Shown: positions 34,801 to 43,452, numbered from the stretch's first letter. The stretch: 64,000 bases of DNA from JAVBNA01 sp031551875 (GCA_031551875.1 JAVBNA010000016.1:4237-68236), one strand, 5' to 3'. The notes: generated from the sequence alone by a model not told the origin. A program made the numbers and translations.

Positions 34801-37221
34801 TTGACTGACGGTTATCTGATTCGGAATATGGGTTTCCTCATCCAGGTGAAGCGCCCCGTCGCTTTCGGGCATCCTGGTCCAACCCACTTCAGGAAGCCTC
34901 TCATCGTCGGGCGTAAAGCTGTACTCGTAATGATCCACGCCGGAAAAAGGCTCAGAGCCCGACAGTGTCAACACAACATCCTGATTGGTCCACTTCTTTT
35001 CTACATACTCATGAGAATCAATGTCGGGCGCTTTCTTGCTTTCACCCTTGTCCATGATGACGCCGCCCAGACTGGTGTCGGTTTTATCCGCAGAATAGTT
35101 GCCTGCCGCATCCACTGCACGAACATAAATCTGCCCTTCGAACTCCTGATACGGAATGTGCAGCCGAACCGGGTCGCTTCCCGATTCCGGCTCGATTCCT
35201 TTCCAGTCGGATTTTGCTCCCCTCTTAGGAGCCATCTGGTACTGATACCCCGCCACGCCGCTGGCAACTGTGCCGCCGTCACTGGCCTCCACCTTGACCA
35301 CAACCTTATCTTTATACATTCCAAAGAGCAAGGTTGAGAAAATCTTCCTGATTACCCTGATAAAGCCGTCCGCCGTCTCACGGCTGTAGGTCGCGCTGTC
35401 CACGCTCGGAGGTGTCCGATCAATCCTCACGGGGACATCATGATCGGAATTTTGGGAAACATTCCCCGCTTTGTCGATGGCCCAAATGTAGCATGCTGTA
35501 TCACATTCATCATTGGGGATCTGAATGGTATATACCCCATTGGATCCTGTCGCGGGATGAAGGGCGCCAATCGCCGCGCTGGCCGACTCATAGGTGGTGT
35601 AATTGGGGTTCAGGCTGTACACCACACGGTCGATTCCCGATTCGGTCTCACTGACAGTCACCGTCAGAGTAAATGCCCCCTGATTCCAGCCGGACGCATT
35701 CGCCGCTGGATTTTTTACCTTTTGGGAAATGACAGGCGCCGTGGTGTCCATGTTATCAAAGACCAGCTGGAGGCGGTTAATTTGCCCGGCGGAGTCCTTT
35801 GCTTCAATGATGTATGTCCCCTTTTGCGTAACCGTCATTGAATAAGCATTCGCGTCCGATTCCGTGGCCGCAACAAAAACGCCCCCGCTCAGTCCGTATG
35901 TGACTTCAGCCACATCTCGTCCCACCGCAGGTTTTACCGTAAAAGTGATTTCCTTTGTATTGTCCCAGCCGTCATCATAATTGTCGGGGACAGTAATCTC
36001 CGGTCCTGACGGGTTGGTTACACGGACAGAAGAAGATCCCTCCGACTTGTTCCCGGCCTCGTCTTCGGCAAACAGATACATGGTCTTACCGAAGTCGATG
36101 GTGAAAATTTTGTACACCCCTCCCGAAGGGGAAACGTCGCCCAGGGAAGGCACTCCACTTGCATTTTTGGAATAATAAACCCTTTTGATTGCTCCGTTAT
36201 CAGACACATGAAAGGTAATTTCCGCGTCGCCGGCGGACTTCAGTTCACACTGGCTGTTGGAAATGACCGGGGAAACCTTGTCAATCTGCGACACGGTCAC
36301 CTTTTCATTGACCACATGCTCCCCGTTGACGGCGTAAATATAATACTCCCCATTCTCATCCGCAGGCGTTGTGGTCTTGCCCGCGGGCCAGGCCTTGTCC
36401 GCCGCGACCTCGGCCAAGATTTCGCTTATGCTTGTAAGCGTCCCCTTTCCTATGACGCAGTATACATCCGCACTCCCGGGCGTCACCGTATAGGAAATAG
36501 TTTTGGTTCCATTTGTCCAGCCCGAAGGCGTTACACCCCCAATGGTAATTTGGGGCACTTCAGGCTGCGGTTCGGGGTCGCTTACCTCCTGAACCTGAGG
36601 TGCGCGGGCGGGCGCGCGTAAATCCAGCACTACGCTGCCCAGCTGTGCGTGTGCCTCATCAATTTCACCATTAAAGAGCGTCTTGTCCTGATACCCGTTT
36701 TTAGAGGCCTTCACCGAATAGCTTTGCCCGCTGTACAGCTCCAGGCTGAAAGCACCGTCTGCGGCGGTTTTTGCCTCGGCGTTATGGTAGCCCGAAGCCT
36801 TGACCTGCACGCCGGGTAGCGCCGCGCCGGTCGTGTCGTTCAGAACACCCGTCAGTATGACCGTATCCAGGGGCGACAGCGTAACCTCCAGCGGGCTCAC
36901 GCTCAGGTCAATTTCCTTTTCATACGGACGATATCCCACTGCTCCTTTTACCGACAGCCGGTAATTTGCCGCCGGATCCAGCTCCTCCCTGAACCGGGCC
37001 ACGCCGTCATTTGTCTTTTGCTTCCACACTTCTCCGCTTTCTTTATGGGTCAGCGCAACCTCCGCGCCATTGAGCGGAACACTGAGGCTGACCGTAAATT
37101 CGCCGCTCTCGGTCGCGCGCGCCTCCATCGGCCATGCCGCAAAAAAAACACTCCACATAAGCAAGGCGGCCAGCAGACCGGCCAGCATTTTGAATCCAAC
37201 TTTCGTTGACGTATACTTCAT
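31825..37221 (-). CDS. Giant membrane-anchored surface protein with about eleven Ig-like repeats
   Basis: About 1798 residues from MKYTSTKVGFKMLAG (ATG at 37221, GGGAGG upstream, ATGA overlap with the preceding gene). Signal peptide about 1-38; prealbumin/carboxypeptidase-regulatory-like domains about 45-205; then a chain of bacterial Ig-like domains marked by the recurring strand D-x-AGN (DEAGNKS, DKAGNVS, DAAGNYS, DEAGNEC, DLAGNKT, DNAGNTR, DKAGNAA, DHAGNTE, DAAGNAP, DKAGNVT, plus variant DLADNRC); C-terminal TM LFWGTVGGLVIAILGLLFLL and a basic tail KRRKEEKEE. It spans the cell wall by size. The operon has no EsaA/YueB homologue, so this could take over its surface-exposed role; that is speculation. 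Confidence 0.85.
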   Translation of the reverse strand: MKYTSTKVGFKMLAGLLAALLMWSVFFAAWPMEARATESGEFTVSLSVPLNGAEVALTHKESGEVWKQKTNDGVARFREELDPAANYRLSVKGAVGYRPYEKEIDLSVSPLEVTLSPLDTVILTGVLNDTTGAALPGVQVKASGYHNAEAKTAADGAFSLELYSGQSYSVKASKNGYQDKTLFNGEIDEAHAQLGSVVLDLRAPARAPQVQEVSDPEPQPEVPQITIGGVTPSGWTNGTKTISYTVTPGSADVYCVIGKGTLTSISEILAEVAADKAWPAGKTTTPADENGEYYIYAVNGEHVVNEKVTVSQIDKVSPVISNSQCELKSAGDAEITFHVSDNGAIKRVYYSKNASGVPSLGDVSPSGGVYKIFTIDFGKTMYLFAEDEAGNKSEGSSSVRVTNPSGPEITVPDNYDDGWDNTKEITFTVKPAVGRDVAEVTYGLSGGVFVAATESDANAYSMTVTQKGTYIIEAKDSAGQINRLQLVFDNMDTTAPVISQKVKNPAANASGWNQGAFTLTVTVSETESGIDRVVYSLNPNYTTYESASAAIGALHPATGSNGVYTIQIPNDECDTACYIWAIDKAGNVSQNSDHDVPVRIDRTPPSVDSATYSRETADGFIRVIRKIFSTLLFGMYKDKVVVKVEASDGGTVASGVAGYQYQMAPKRGAKSDWKGIEPESGSDPVRLHIPYQEFEGQIYVRAVDAAGNYSADKTDTSLGGVIMDKGESKKAPDIDSHEYVEKKWTNQDVVLTLSGSEPFSGVDHYEYSFTPDDERLPEVGWTRMPESDGALHLDEETHIPNQITVSQNCNGTFKFRAVSNTGVESTKVTEFTVRVWKNPPANATVSLAPVNGENGWYVGDFDAPGIELTEPAETEHTPPITTYYKLVNTTTGEETSEKRFSSIHGDRQPVVNADGVYSLLIWTKDEAGNECDPYTETIKVDTTAPTDLSMEVDGASVAAQNENEIDFTLFYNRTIHIKLSADCDISGLGRLEYQWGKSLTEIDTRPEGIWLEYPQSGIEMKPNRKFILCFRAVDLAGNKTLIYSDGIILDNQAPTGDKLSPEITLTPEKPNRNGFYNKDVSVDISVSDPKYSDDDPDEATGVRSALKNLSYRVLTDGAVTLDTTVLFPSDQYPYKKDTDGRVPSWSGKIVIDSKQNNSNDVVLEITAVDNAGNTRITRTPAGALKIDTTPPSIQVRYDNNSDDPGFPGYFKAARTATVVVTERNFNAADVVAAITAKGAQAPRLSAWRTVKGTGNLDDTTHTATIAYTADADYTFGIDYTDLADNRCPGETYAPGTAAPKAFTVDKTLPVVSVHYNNNSVTDGKYFSQERTATITIHEHNFETSRIKVDITASLGGSGIARPQVGGWRTSGDMHTASIRYAADGDYTFDIAYTDKAGNAAREAGYGNSAAPRDFTVDTTIVKPVITINGEDGNGKSYRGDVLPSVLFSDINFASYEIVLLRTRLFEKDVDVTRLFTQKGQPGASGGEVTVEGFDKIQDNDGIYTLTAKMTDHAGNTESESIAFSVNRFGSVYVFDKYLTSLRDSYVQKVSDQLIVTEYNPDKLLQDSLKIDISCDGAPLSKVKYDVSPVPNDLVSVGASGWYQYEYKIDPSNCDKDGIYRIRVSSRDAAGNAPENTNYVDKAVQFCVDTVAPELTNLTGLEKNSVNAQSVSVKFDVFDAIALNKVDVYVGEEVRESFANFEDMTQFSGSFSLGEGIHQRVRLVITDKAGNVTDTSSESFTTPLQFEREVTISTNFFVRYYANTWLFWGTVGGLVIAILGLLFLLFFLKRRKEEKEETA

Positions 37222-37910
37222 TGTTTGACCCTCCCTTTTACGTTCCAATCGCTGCGCTTTTCTACAGGATCGGTTTCCATGCCGCACCCCTCACCGGACT
37301 GCATGTCATTTTCTGTCTCATTGTTCCCTGCGTGGACTGATTGGGCTGTTTCCGGAACATTGTCCTCGCCGCCGTCCGGCTTCTGCGCGGGGGCAGCTTC
37401 GGAAATCTGCACCACAGCCGGATCCCGCTCGGGCGGCTGTTGCGGCGCCGGTTCTTTCGCGGGCTGGGCGGGCACCTGCTCGGGTTTGGCCCGTCCCGCA
37501 CGGAGAAGCCTGTATGTCCGTCCATTCAATACGCAGTGCATATAAAAGCAAAACAACAACATAAACAGCAAAAGGTAATAAATGTATTCCCCCAGTACAG
37601 GAAATACCGCGAGCAAAATGAGAGCAATAAAGCACAGAAGCCCGCCTATATCTGCACACGCGGCCGGAATGTTGCTCATAAAGGCAAGCAAACCTGCACG
37701 GCCTTTTGCTTCGCGTGCCTTGAGCCTGCGTGCCAGCCAGAAATGCAGGGCGCACCCGGTGAGCATTCCACTCCAGAACAGTACTCCGGTCACGATGCTC
37801 AGCAGCGCATATTTTTCTGCGGCCGGAACAAGCAGTATCGCCGCAGAAGAGAAAAACAGCGCCGCAATACAAATCCTCCAAATTTGATTGTCACGGGACA
37901 TTGTCTTCAT
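37218..37910 (-). CDS. Four-TM membrane protein with long Pro/Gln/Glu-rich tail
   Basis: 230 residues: TM segments near 11-29, 36-57, 77-105 and 110-128, then a disordered cytoplasmic tail of about 100 residues rich in Pro, Glu, Gln and Ala. No family recognised. It overlaps genes on both sides by four bases (ATGA), so it is translationally coupled to the 154-residue protein before it and the surface protein after it. Confidence 0.75.
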   Translation of the reverse strand: MKTMSRDNQIWRICIAALFFSSAAILLVPAAEKYALLSIVTGVLFWSGMLTGCALHFWLARRLKAREAKGRAGLLAFMSNIPAACADIGGLLCFIALILLAVFPVLGEYIYYLLLFMLLFCFYMHCVLNGRTYRLLRAGRAKPEQVPAQPAKEPAPQQPPERDPAVVQISEAAPAQKPDGGEDNVPETAQSVHAGNNETENDMQSGEGCGMETDPVEKRSDWNVKGRVKQ

Positions 37911-38371
37911 TCTATTTCCTCTCTTGTATGTATGATGAGAATATCCTCATGGATTTTAAAGTCCGCCGATAGCGCAGCCGGCGCAGTCTCAATCTCTGAC
38001 AGCCTCTGTGTTCCCTGATTCGGCAAAAGCACAGTGGCGGAAGAGGTGCCCGCCAGTCTCTGTGTCCCGTCAGCATAAGGCGCATCGCCCGAGGAATCCA
38101 GCAGGGTGGTTCCGGGAGGCATAGAGACTCCCCCTCCGCCCGTCGCAGGGATCGTCCGGCGCGAGGCAAAGCCCGCGGCTGATGCCGCGGCAGAAACGGG
38201 ATTGTTGCCGCCTTTGTCCATCCGGGCAATGGTTCTTTTTGCCGTACGTCCGCTCAACACCCCGATGGCTCTGGCAATTTTCAGGCGAAACCACAGCACA
38301 ACTGCCGTGACCAGCAAAAGGGCGGAAAGCCCAAAGGCAATGAGAGATATCATGTAGTAGGTCTCTGCCAT
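37907..38371 (-). CDS. Single-TM protein with repeated Thr-containing tail motifs
   Basis: 154 residues: one TM about 5-28, a basic stretch, then a cytoplasmic tail with four short repeats around Thr: GTTLL, GTQRL, ATVLL, GTQRL. Thr followed two or three residues later by Leu is a plausible phospho-Thr/FHA recognition motif, and the kinase gene is directly upstream with no gap. I infer a kinase substrate that docks FHA domains. No named family. Confidence 0.7.
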   Translation of the reverse strand: MAETYYMISLIAFGLSALLLVTAVVLWFRLKIARAIGVLSGRTAKRTIARMDKGGNNPVSAAASAAGFASRRTIPATGGGGVSMPPGTTLLDSSGDAPYADGTQRLAGTSSATVLLPNQGTQRLSEIETAPAALSADFKIHEDILIIHTREEIE

Positions 38372-40066
38372 TTACTGTCTCTCCTTTGTGTTCAAGTAGG
38401 TATTGCCGATGGCAGAGATATAATCCGCATATGATGCGAGGATGCTGTCCCGAATGGAAATGGAAGCCGCCTGAGTTACAGAAACCTGCTCTGCGGCATC
38501 ATGGGCACGTTCCAGCAAGGAAAGCACCTCCGCCTCGGGGATCTTCCGGGCTGCAAGCCCTTTTCGGTGATCATACAGCAGATTGCTGATTTCCTTGTAC
38601 ATGGTCAGACGAATGTAAGCCGCATCGTCGGAGTCATAATTCTCCACGTTGTTCATACAGGTGTCCAGGGAGGACAGCAATTCGGCATAAGCCTCCGCGG
38701 TGGGCTCTTTGACGCCGGTCGTGTTGGCCACATACCGGGTATAAAACGTCCCGACAATGTAATAGCTCTCAGCGATGGCATACTGTGAAAAGCTTTTGTG
38801 CCCCGACTCCACAACAACGGTAAAATAGGGCAGGGACTTGAACACACGGGCACGAAAGCTTGCGTCCGAGCCCGAATATAAGTAAAAATATGTCGTTCCG
38901 ATTTTATAGTTTAACGCGAGGTATTCCTCGCTCTCTTTGTCAAATTGATCCTTATTTCGGTTGTACAGGGCGGACAGCAATCCCGCTTCCCCATCTCCGA
39001 ACAGGTTGTTGTCGGCATAGGCGTCCAAAAGCTTACTGTAGGCACGCGTGTCCCCCCCTTTGATCGCAATGGCCTCTTCATAGGTCGCTGTTTTTACCAC
39101 AATGTCGGTGGATGGGGATATGTTGATTTTTGCATCGTAGTTGCGGTTATTTTCCCCCGCCGAAAGCATCTGTCCCGCCACGCCGATTCCGGCAAACAGC
39201 ACGCACAGCCCCGCAACGATACAAAAGGCGGTCACACGCTTTTTCTGCTTTTTTCGGTATACATCGTCCACCTCGTCATAATGCTCAAGGTCATACAGAA
39301 GCTCGGTGGCGCTTTGATATCGGTCTCTGGGGTTGAGCTGGGTACACTTGAGAATAATCTTTTCCAGCCCGCGTGACAGCGCGGGGTTCCACTGGCGGAT
39401 CGGGTAGATTTCATAGGGCGGCTCTGCCGGATTGTGCCCGGTTACCAAATGGTACAGCGTCGCGCCCAGACAGTAAATATCGGTGCGCGCGTCCGTCTGC
39501 CCCTGTCCCCCAAACTGCTCAGGCGCCGCATATCCGCGAGTGCCCAGCCAGTTCGTGTCCTGTGTGTTCAGCTCTTTGAATTCCCGGGCAATGCCGAAGT
39601 CAATCACCTTTAGGTTGCCCTCAGGCTTGAGCATCAGGTTGTCCGGTTTCATGTCACGGTAAATGATCGGCGGGTTTTGCGCGTGCAGGTACTGGAGCAC
39701 ATCACACAGTGTCTTGGCCCAAGAAATCACCATCTCCTCGGGTTGTGCGCCCTCGCGGCGGAGAATGTCTGTTAAGGTCTCCCCTTCGATGTAATCCATG
39801 ACGATATAGAAAATATCGCCCGTTTCAATGATGTTGACAATGCGCGGCAGCGCCGGGTGGTCGAGGCGCTCCATCAAGTTTGCCTCCGTGAGCAGGCTTT
39901 GCACCACTACGGCGTTGTCCTTGGTTGCCGTACGCTTGATCTCTTTGACGGCCCATTGCTTGTTGATCCGTTTATCCATGGCGAGGTAAACGACCGACAT
40001 GCCGCCTTCGCCGATTTTTTTCAAAATTTCGTATTTCCCGTCCAGAACCGACCCAATTTGCGCCAC
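38372..40066 (-). CDS. Membrane Ser/Thr protein kinase (PknB-like catalytic domain)
   Basis: 564 residues. Hanks-type kinase domain 12-270: Gly loop GEGGMSVVY (19-27), K41 in AVKEIK, catalytic loop YRDMKPDN with D138 (Tyr in place of His of HRD), DFG 156-158 and activation loop with GTRGYAAPEQF. A TM helix lies about 287-306, followed by an extracellular helical TPR-like region of about 250 residues with no PASTA repeats. The start is GTG, immediately after the PP2C stop, with GGAGGAAGG upstream. Pairing with a PP2C and FHA proteins makes a complete phospho-Thr switch inside the T7SS operon. Confidence 0.93.
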   Translation of the reverse strand: MAQIGSVLDGKYEILKKIGEGGMSVVYLAMDKRINKQWAVKEIKRTATKDNAVVVQSLLTEANLMERLDHPALPRIVNIIETGDIFYIVMDYIEGETLTDILRREGAQPEEMVISWAKTLCDVLQYLHAQNPPIIYRDMKPDNLMLKPEGNLKVIDFGIAREFKELNTQDTNWLGTRGYAAPEQFGGQGQTDARTDIYCLGATLYHLVTGHNPAEPPYEIYPIRQWNPALSRGLEKIILKCTQLNPRDRYQSATELLYDLEHYDEVDDVYRKKQKKRVTAFCIVAGLCVLFAGIGVAGQMLSAGENNRNYDAKINISPSTDIVVKTATYEEAIAIKGGDTRAYSKLLDAYADNNLFGDGEAGLLSALYNRNKDQFDKESEEYLALNYKIGTTYFYLYSGSDASFRARVFKSLPYFTVVVESGHKSFSQYAIAESYYIVGTFYTRYVANTTGVKEPTAEAYAELLSSLDTCMNNVENYDSDDAAYIRLTMYKEISNLLYDHRKGLAARKIPEAEVLSLLERAHDAAEQVSVTQAASISIRDSILASYADYISAIGNTYLNTKERQ

Positions 40067-40843
40067 TCAGCCTTCCTCCTTATTGGCCCGGATCAGGACA
40101 ACGGTGATATTGTCGCGTTCCATCCGCTCTTTGGCCGTATTGATTAAAAACCGGGCACTGGCCTGCATCTGTTCCCGGGTGCGCAGAAGATGAGCGTTCA
40201 GGTTTTTTTGAAGCTCCTCCTGCGACAGCTCATGTCTTAACCCGTCGGTGCACAGCATATAAATGTGATCCGCCTCAATCGTCCCATACCGGATCTCCGG
40301 AAGAACCGAATCGGACGCACCAATACACTGCAGCAGAACATTGCGGCGCGGGTCACTTCGGGCCTCCTCCCGTGTAAGGCGCCCCAGCCGCACATCTTGC
40401 TCTACGACGGTCTGATCCTCGGTCAGCTGCACGAGCTCCCGTCCCGACCGGTAGATGCGCGAGTCTCCCACATGTACGGTCATGTATTGTTCTCCTATGA
40501 CCAAAATCCCCGACAGGGTGGTTCCCAACGTCAAGCCGTACTGCTTGCCGTAATTCAGAATTTTTCCGTTGAGATCTCCGATTATCCACGCCCAGCGTGC
40601 CGACACTTCCTGCCAGTTCAGGTTCTTCAGCCGTCCGGGCAATTCGGTTTCAAACCATCGGGATAAGGCTTTGACCGCCGTCGAGCTCGCAAGTTCCCCT
40701 TTGGCAAGCCCTCCCATTCCGTCACAGACCACAGCCATGACCACCGAGCCCCGTATCGTCTGGGCACAGCGCACGCATACACTGTCCTGATTGGTATCCT
40801 TTACTGTCCCTGCATCTGTGTCGGCCGCAACCGTATATTTCAT
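40067..40843 (-). CDS. PP2C-family protein phosphatase (PrpC/Stp type)
   Basis: About 258 residues with the metal-binding motifs of PP2C in order: DTNQDSV, VCDGMGG, GDSRIY, CTDGLRHE and DNITVVLI. Cytoplasmic metal-dependent phosphatase that would reverse the action of the kinase encoded directly after it. ATG at 40843 is nine bases past GGAGG; the ATG two codons earlier would be too close. Adjacent to the kinase without a gap. Confidence 0.93.
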   Translation of the reverse strand: MKYTVAADTDAGTVKDTNQDSVCVRCAQTIRGSVVMAVVCDGMGGLAKGELASSTAVKALSRWFETELPGRLKNLNWQEVSARWAWIIGDLNGKILNYGKQYGLTLGTTLSGILVIGEQYMTVHVGDSRIYRSGRELVQLTEDQTVVEQDVRLGRLTREEARSDPRRNVLLQCIGASDSVLPEIRYGTIEADHIYMLCTDGLRHELSQEELQKNLNAHLLRTREQMQASARFLINTAKERMERDNITVVLIRANKEEG

Positions 40844-40866
40844 CCGCATTTTCCTCCGGTTGTTCT

Positions 40867-41568
40867 TTAAAGTACGGTCGTGCCTCCCGTGCCGCTCAGC
40901 ACAGTGGTTCCTTCCTCGTTTCCGGTTCCGGGCAAGGGATTCAGCTGCCCGCTTTGCCGCTGATAAGCTCCGTAGCTGTTCGTGTACACCATGTTCGGGG
41001 CTGTCTGCCTCTGGGGTATGCGTGTCTGCGGAGAGACCCGTGTCAGAAAATCGAGAATCTGAGCCGGCGCAAAATTCTGCAAACCGCGGAAAAACCGTAT
41101 AAAATCTGACACAGGCTTTACATCCTCATTGGCACCAAACACAGTCGTGTAGAGCATGTCATTGATCAGAGCCATCGGGCTGGAAGCCGTCTCACGGCTG
41201 ATGATGGGCTGGTACAGCATACAGGCCTCACGCGTGACATCGTTCACATAAATTGCCCCCATGTCCAGCGTGAGGTTTTTCATGGACATCTGCAACTCCT
41301 CCACCCGCTGCATCGCCGAAGACACCTGCCCAAGCATGGCAAAAAAGAAGTCAGCCTTCACATGATTCCGCAATTCCTCCCGCAGTGTCTGACCCGCCGG
41401 AGCAAAGTAAAGGATTTTCTTGTCGCTGATCACCTTTGGGCGAAAAAACTCCGGGTAATCTCGCTGTGCAAACAGGGAAAGCTCCCTCTCGTTTTTCTGT
41501 TCATCAGGCGACAGTATCGCGGTGACAATGATTCTGTCTTTTTTATGTTTTACTTTGAGCTTTGGCAT
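40867..41568 (-). CDS. DUF6382-like cytoplasmic protein with TTVL repeat tail
   Basis: 233 residues, no TM. Residues 1-170 share with the FHA protein at 30.3 kb a region reading LTLDMGAIYVNDVTREA then CMLYQPII. The C-terminus ends in two copies of GTTVL, typical of Thr motifs phosphorylated by Hanks kinases and bound by FHA domains. Family suggestion is DUF6382; a distant relation of its fold to the EssB/YukC cytosolic pseudokinase is possible but not shown. AGGAG before ATG; nine bases behind the exported protein gene; first cytosolic gene of the kinase module. Confidence 0.7.
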   Translation of the reverse strand: MPKLKVKHKKDRIIVTAILSPDEQKNERELSLFAQRDYPEFFRPKVISDKKILYFAPAGQTLREELRNHVKADFFFAMLGQVSSAMQRVEELQMSMKNLTLDMGAIYVNDVTREACMLYQPIISRETASSPMALINDMLYTTVFGANEDVKPVSDFIRFFRGLQNFAPAQILDFLTRVSPQTRIPQRQTAPNMVYTNSYGAYQRQSGQLNPLPGTGNEEGTTVLSGTGGTTVL

Positions 41569-41577
41569 AACAGTCTC

Positions 41578-43452
41578 CTATCCAATGAGCTTTCGGGCCT
41601 CTGCAAGGCGCTGTGACAAAATATCCGACGACATTTTCGGGTTGTTGACCACAATGTATTTCCCGCTGTTTTCATAGTGGACGGCAAAGCCCAGCGCCTG
41701 ACTGACCGCACGCAACGGAATAAATGTCCTTCCGCCCTTTTTCCTCGGAGCAACCTCCAGCGTGACCTTTCCCGTAACCTTTCCGTCTGTTTTGACGGTC
41801 ATGGTCTTACTGCCCAGCAGACATTCCGTTGTTTTATTCCCGTAACTCATCACAATGGGCTTTTTGTCGCTGATATAGCTCACCTTGCCGCCCATCTTTT
41901 CCCCAACAAACCGCATCGGCACCATGGTCTTGCCCGACAGCGTAAAAGGCGCGGTTCCTGAATCGTCAATGGTCGTTTTCACACCGTTTCGCACCGCGTT
42001 CTTTTTCCCGATTCGCATAGAGACATAGCTATGTACCGTCACCTTTGCGAGGGCAGACTTTCCGCCCGCTGTCGCCCTGATGTTTGTCGTACCCGTATTT
42101 TTTCCCGTTACAAGACCGTTTGCGCTGACCGTCGCCACACTCGTATGCTCGGAAGTCCACCCGACTTTTGTGTACACGGCGTTGGCAGGCACCACGGTCG
42201 CCTTCAGCGTTGTTGTCTTTCCGAGAATCAAATCTACACTGGCGGTGTTTAAGGTAACCGCGGACGGGGTTGACCAAAGAAGTCGCGGATAGTCTTTCCC
42301 CTCCTCAATACTCCATACAGACGAAAAATCCCAGACGTTTGTACCGGTCGTGAATGTTGATTTGCGCATTAATTCTGCGGTCGTTTTGCCCACACAGCCC
42401 TCCCGGTCTCCCTGATAGCTCTCCCCCGTCTGTCCGGTGGTCGTTTTGTTGTAAAAACACCCGGTGCATCGAATGACATAGTTGTCAAAGCCGGCAAATC
42501 CGCCGGTCCTCGTCTTTTGCCCGGTCGATCTGACGCGTCCGGTCGCATAGCAGTTTTTCATCTCATACACCGGGATCCCGTTGACATCGACCCTCATCTC
42601 CCCGGCAAATCCGCCGGTATGATTTTCATCTCCCTCTTCGGTGACACTTCCCTGCGCATAGCAATCAGACATGGTGCAATTGATCGCATAGCCGCAAAAC
42701 CCACCGGTAAAATGGGAATCCCCCTTCATGGAGATCTCCACATTGGCATAACAGCGCTCCAGAACAGTCCCCATATAAAGCCATCCAACAAGGCCTCCGA
42801 TATAACCGCTGTCCATCTCACTGACGATCTGTCCTGTCGCATAGCATTCACGGATACTGCTGTCCAGAACCGCGCCGCCCACAAGACCGCCGAGGCGAAG
42901 GCCAAGCGTCCCTGTCGGCCGGAGAACGCCCTTGCCCGAACATCCGGACACTTCGCTCTCCCGTATAAAACCGGCCAGCGGGGCCATAAAGCGTCTGCTA
43001 TCCAACCCTTTTTTGTTGTCAAGTTCGACGTGCAGGTTTCGGAAAACCGCTCCGGATGCATATCCGAAGAGCCCCGAATCCTCCAGGGCAGAATCCTTAA
43101 CCCATAATCCGGACACAACATGACCATCACCGTCCATTGTACCTTTGAACGGGGACGACTCCGTTCCGATCGGAATCCATCCCTTCCCGCCGTTGTGCCC
43201 GCTTCCTTTCGACAGATAGTCGTCCAGCGGAATGTCTCTGCCGAGGCGAAAATATTTTCCTACACCCGCTTCGCCCTGAAAGTCTCGAAGTGCGGCAAGC
43301 TGAGCGGGTGTCTCAATGATCCATGGCTCCGCGCTTGTTCCGCTTCCACGCGCAAAAACAGCCGCTGAGGCCGAGCCAACAGGCCGCAAACCAAAAAACA
43401 GCCCCAACAACAGTAGAATACTAATCATTCGTTTGTATTTTTCTTTTTGCAT
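41578..43452 (-). CDS. Exported protein with GLUG-like repeats, Big2 domain and copper-amine-oxidase-type stalk domain
   Basis: 624 residues: signal peptide about 1-31; N-terminal region to about 110 (AEPWIIETPAQLAALRDF); five or more GLUG-like repeats about 115-345 (GGLVGWLYMGTVLERCYA and similar); Big2 Ig-like domain about 390-475; Cu_amine_oxidN1-type domain about 480-605 with KTMVPMRFVGEKMGGKV and GGRTFIPLRAVSQALGF; helical end. These modules suggest adhesion to the wall or extracellular polymer, not catalysis. First gene after the consensus promoter at 43.63 kb. Its ribosome binding site is weak (GAAGGGA about 14 bases upstream). Confidence 0.85.
   Translation of the reverse strand: MQKEKYKRMISILLLLGLFFGLRPVGSASAAVFARGSGTSAEPWIIETPAQLAALRDFQGEAGVGKYFRLGRDIPLDDYLSKGSGHNGGKGWIPIGTESSPFKGTMDGDGHVVSGLWVKDSALEDSGLFGYASGAVFRNLHVELDNKKGLDSRRFMAPLAGFIRESEVSGCSGKGVLRPTGTLGLRLGGLVGGAVLDSSIRECYATGQIVSEMDSGYIGGLVGWLYMGTVLERCYANVEISMKGDSHFTGGFCGYAINCTMSDCYAQGSVTEEGDENHTGGFAGEMRVDVNGIPVYEMKNCYATGRVRSTGQKTRTGGFAGFDNYVIRCTGCFYNKTTTGQTGESYQGDREGCVGKTTAELMRKSTFTTGTNVWDFSSVWSIEEGKDYPRLLWSTPSAVTLNTASVDLILGKTTTLKATVVPANAVYTKVGWTSEHTSVATVSANGLVTGKNTGTTNIRATAGGKSALAKVTVHSYVSMRIGKKNAVRNGVKTTIDDSGTAPFTLSGKTMVPMRFVGEKMGGKVSYISDKKPIVMSYGNKTTECLLGSKTMTVKTDGKVTGKVTLEVAPRKKGGRTFIPLRAVSQALGFAVHYENSGKYIVVNNPKMSSDILSQRLAEARKLIG

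Noticed and set aside
38372..40066. The kinase as the PASTA-domain cell-wall kinase PrkC
   Set aside because: The kinase and TM parts fit, but the extracellular part is helical with no PASTA repeats, and the gene is in the T7SS operon, not the rsmB-prpC-prkC-rsgA cluster.
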